Below are positions 6,890 to 8,566 of a stretch of 8,566 nt of DNA, in pieces. Source of the stretch: Kiloniellales bacterium. GTDB taxonomy: Bacteria > Pseudomonadota > Alphaproteobacteria > Kiloniellales > JAKSBE01. The position numbers and the translations under genes were made by a program. The notes beneath the pieces are model-generated. The model did no database searches and was not told where the DNA came from. It worked only from the letters and a program-made list of their open reading frames with translations. Location: positions 1 to 8,566 of the forward strand of contig JASJAL010000116.1 in NCBI GenBank assembly GCA_030067055.1, in the 5' to 3' direction. Every line of letters begins with the position of its first letter. Position 1 is the first letter of the stretch.

Positions 6890-7288
6890 ATGACGCGTGC
6901 CCAGCTTTGCAGGATCCTGACTTGTGCGGCTTTCTTCGCCGTCGGCTTCGCGGTCTGCTTGGCGTGGAGCGGAGGCGGGCCGCTGATCCAGGCCGCCTAC
7001 GGCCTGGTCCTGGCTCTGGCAATTCTCGGGGTCTACCTCTTCGTCGCGCAGATCTCGGACATCTGGCGCAACTTCCTCTTTCTCTTGACCTGGTTCGTCG
7101 GGGTGATGCTGGTCTTCGACCTGCTGGCCTCCGCGGACATCCTCAAGGCGCAGTTCCTCCAGGCCTGGTACGTGATCTATACCGTGGGGATCGCCCTTTT
7201 CTACGTCCTGGCCTTCGTGATCGCGACCGCCCTGCAGCTCCTCTGCTCCCAGAGGGACCCTCATGCCGACAACGCGGGCCAGGCGTGA
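6890..7288 (+). CDS. small integral membrane protein with four predicted helices, function unknown
   Basis: This 132-residue protein is almost entirely hydrophobic. Four membrane segments are visible at about residues 9-26, 33-53, 62-81 and 91-118, joined by very short loops (SGGG, QISDIWRN, SADILKAQ), with a polar tail QRDPHADNAGQA. No signal peptide, metal-binding motif or enzymatic motif is evident and I do not recognise the family. A small inner-membrane protein is the safe description. The start at 6890 has a poor ribosome site (AGCGAAAG, with GAGG further upstream at about -15), so expression may be low. The gene is divergent from the cytochrome, 529 nt away, and is followed by the dapA promoter, so it is probably transcribed alone. 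Confidence 0.72.
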   Translation: MTRAQLCRILTCAAFFAVGFAVCLAWSGGGPLIQAAYGLVLALAILGVYLFVAQISDIWRNFLFLLTWFVGVMLVFDLLASADILKAQFLQAWYVIYTVGIALFYVLAFVIATALQLLCSQRDPHADNAGQA

Positions 7289-7398
7289 TGACCCTTGCGG
7301 CGCAATTGCCGGTCGAAAGAGGGGGAACTCGGCGCTTGCGACGTTCAGGGGCCGTCCGAATGCACCTGCCTTTTCTGGCGCAGACCGGGCGAGCGCCC

Positions 7399-7427
7399 TT
7401 GTGACGCCCCGATAGCCCCGGTATCCT
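7399..7427 (+). promoter_or_regulatory. sigma-70-like promoter of dapA
   Basis: TTGTGA (7399-7404) and TATCCT (7422-7427) each match the sigma-70 consensus in four of six bases and are separated by exactly 17 bp. Transcription would begin near 7434, giving a leader of about 68 nt before the dapA ATG. Confidence 0.45.
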
Positions 7428-7435
7428 AGGTTTCC

Positions 7436-7471
7436 TGGGCCCGAAGAGGGGGCGACCGCCGACCGGGCCCA
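7436..7471 (+). other. leader hairpin upstream of dapA
   Basis: TGGGCCCG (7436-7443) pairs perfectly with CGGGCCCA (7464-7471), an 8-bp GC-rich stem closing a 20-nt loop that has its own small GGCG/CGCC dyad. It falls right at the predicted 5' end of the dapA transcript. No T-run follows, so it does not look like a terminator or attenuator. A 5'-stabilising stem is one possibility. It is too small for a lysine riboswitch. Confidence 0.35.
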
Positions 7472-7501
7472 TGAGCATCAACTCCGGCAAACGAGGCAGC
7501 C

Positions 7502-8389
7502 ATGTCCGGCCCCATGTTCAAGGGCTCGATCCCCGCGCTGATCACGCCCTTCGCCAACGGCGCGGTGGACGAGACGGCCTACCAGGACTTCGTCCAGTGG
7601 CAGATCGACGAAGGCAGCCACGCCGTCGTGCCCTGCGGCACCACGGGTGAATCTCCGACCCTGTCCCACGAGGAGGACAAACGCGTCGTCCAGCTTTGCG
7701 TCGAGGTCGCAAAGGGCAAGGTGCCGGTGATCGCGGGCACGGGCTCGAACTCGACCGCCGAGGCGATCGACCTGACCCGGCACGCCAAGGAGGCCGGGGC
7801 CGACGCGGTCCTGGTGGTCACGCCCTACTACAACAAGCCGAGCCAGGACGGCCTCTACGCCCACTACAAGGCGATCCACGACGCGGTCGAGATCCCGATC
7901 ATCCTCTACAACGTGCCGGCGCGGACCTCGGTCCGGGCCGAGCCGGAGACGGTCGCGCGCCTGGCCAAGCTGCCGAACCTGGTCGGCATCAAGGACGCCA
8001 CGGCGGACCTGGTCTATATGGCCGACCTGCGCCGGCTGATCGGCGACGACTTCACCTATCTCTCGGGCGAAGACCCGACCTCGGTGCCCTACCTCTCGCT
8101 CGGCGGCCACGGCTGCATCTCGGTGACCGCCAACGCGGCGCCCCGGCTCTGCGCCCAGCTGCAGGAGGCCTGGCAGGCCGGCGACCTCGCCACCGTGCGC
8201 GAGCTCGACGACCGCCTGATGCCGCTGCACCGGGCGCTGTTCTGCGAGACCAGCCCGGCGCCGATCAAGTACGCGGCCTCGCTGCTCGGCCACGGCGACG
8301 GCCGGGTGCGCCTGCCGCTGGTCCCGGCGAGCGAGAACGCCCAGGCCAAGGTCCGCGACGCCATGGTCCACGCCGGCTTGCTGAACTAG
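7502..8389 (+). CDS. dapA: 4-hydroxy-tetrahydrodipicolinate synthase
   Basis: Cytoplasmic enzyme that condenses pyruvate with aspartate semialdehyde, the committed step to diaminopimelate (cell wall) and lysine. Its 295 residues are normal for the family, which folds as a TIM barrel and usually forms tetramers. Expected active-site residues are present: GTTGES (46-51, with T47 and T48), Y110 in TPYYNKP, Y136 in YNVPAR, R141 as the carboxylate-binding arginine typical of true DapA, and the Schiff-base lysine K164 in GIKDAT. By alignment from memory with E. coli DapA (offset +3), lysine-site positions H56, N83, E87 and Y109 are kept, while E. coli H56 corresponds to D59 here, so feedback inhibition may be altered. 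The start is supported by GAGG 5 nt before the ATG. The gene has its own promoter and is followed 55 nt later by a LysE-family gene, rather than by smpB as in many alphaproteobacteria. Confidence 0.96.
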   Translation: MSGPMFKGSIPALITPFANGAVDETAYQDFVQWQIDEGSHAVVPCGTTGESPTLSHEEDKRVVQLCVEVAKGKVPVIAGTGSNSTAEAIDLTRHAKEAGADAVLVVTPYYNKPSQDGLYAHYKAIHDAVEIPIILYNVPARTSVRAEPETVARLAKLPNLVGIKDATADLVYMADLRRLIGDDFTYLSGEDPTSVPYLSLGGHGCISVTANAAPRLCAQLQEAWQAGDLATVRELDDRLMPLHRALFCETSPAPIKYAASLLGHGDGRVRLPLVPASENAQAKVRDAMVHAGLLN

Positions 8390-8444
8390 GGCGCAGCGGC
8401 GAACCGAAATCACGGGCGGCAACGCGCAGCAGGTCCCTTGGCGC

Positions 8445-8566
8445 ATGCTGACCTTCGCGCTCGCCGTTTTTTTCCTGTTGATCACCCCGGGGCCCGGCGT
8501 CCTGACAACGGCAGGGGCCGGGGCCGCCTTCGGCCTCCGTGCAGGCCTGGCCTACATGTCTGGCGT
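8445..8566 (+). CDS. LysE/RhtB-family amino-acid exporter, 5' part only
   Basis: The first 40 codons of a gene cut by the window end. The translation begins MLTFALAVFFLLITPGPGVL and continues with TTAGAGAAFGLRAGLAYMSG. A first hydrophobic helix ending in the TPGPG signature, followed by a Gly-rich segment with G-x-R-x-G-L and Y-x-S-G, is typical of LysE/RhtB translocators, inner-membrane proteins of about 200 residues with six helices that export amino acids or related metabolites. No alternative in-frame start lies between the dapA stop and 8445. The ribosome site is weak (AGG about 11 nt upstream), which may mean translation depends on the dapA message. The substrate cannot be judged from this fragment; lysine is only a suggestion from the neighbouring gene. 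Confidence 0.8.
   Translation, partial: MLTFALAVFFLLITPGPGVLTTAGAGAAFGLRAGLAYMSG

Noticed and set aside
7434..7501. Lysine riboswitch ahead of dapA
   Set aside because: The leader is about 68 nt with a single hairpin; lysine riboswitches are far longer with a five-helix junction.
7478..8485. Minus-strand open frame antisense to dapA
   Set aside because: dapA is certain from its catalytic residues; the antisense translation is low-complexity and has no family.

Overview
The window is GC-rich and gene-dense, with the strong G/C third-position bias and protein families (DUF6314, alphaproteobacterial-style OmpA-family protein, DapA) expected of an alphaproteobacterium, most likely of the Rhodospirillales/Kiloniellales type. 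That placement is inferred from general character only. No mobile element, tRNA, rRNA or CRISPR array was seen.

Layout. (1) 1-222 (+) is the 3' end of a gene for a protein with a C-terminal membrane anchor. (2) 296-796 (+) is a DUF6314-family protein. It converges on (3) an OmpA-family peptidoglycan-binding protein at 847-1830 (-), with two small hairpins between the stops. (4) 1831-2120 holds the presumed ompA-like promoter and leader and a perfect 11-bp inverted repeat that probably ends the transcript arriving from the right. (5) 2121-4376 (-) encodes a large outer-membrane beta-barrel protein with a long Pro/Ala/Glu-rich N-terminal extension. (6) 4525-6360 (-) encodes an exported pentaheme c-type cytochrome. 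(7) 6361-6889 is a 529-nt non-coding divergent region rich in dyad symmetry. (8) 6890-7288 (+) is an orphan four-helix membrane protein. (9) 7502-8389 (+) is dapA, preceded by a good sigma-70-like promoter and a leader hairpin. (10) 8445 to the window end (+) is the start of a LysE/RhtB-family exporter.

How the genes may work together. The cytochrome and the barrel are co-oriented and 148 nt apart, so they are likely co-transcribed, cytochrome first. The pairing suggests an envelope redox module: a periplasmic or secreted multiheme protein plus an outer-membrane barrel, with a peptidoglycan-anchoring OmpA-family protein next in line but probably on its own promoter. This is the most interesting part of the window. 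The functional link is inference from gene order. On the right, dapA (first committed step of the diaminopimelate/lysine pathway) followed 55 nt later by a LysE-family gene suggests a synthesis-plus-export pair, although the exporter's substrate cannot be read from 40 codons.
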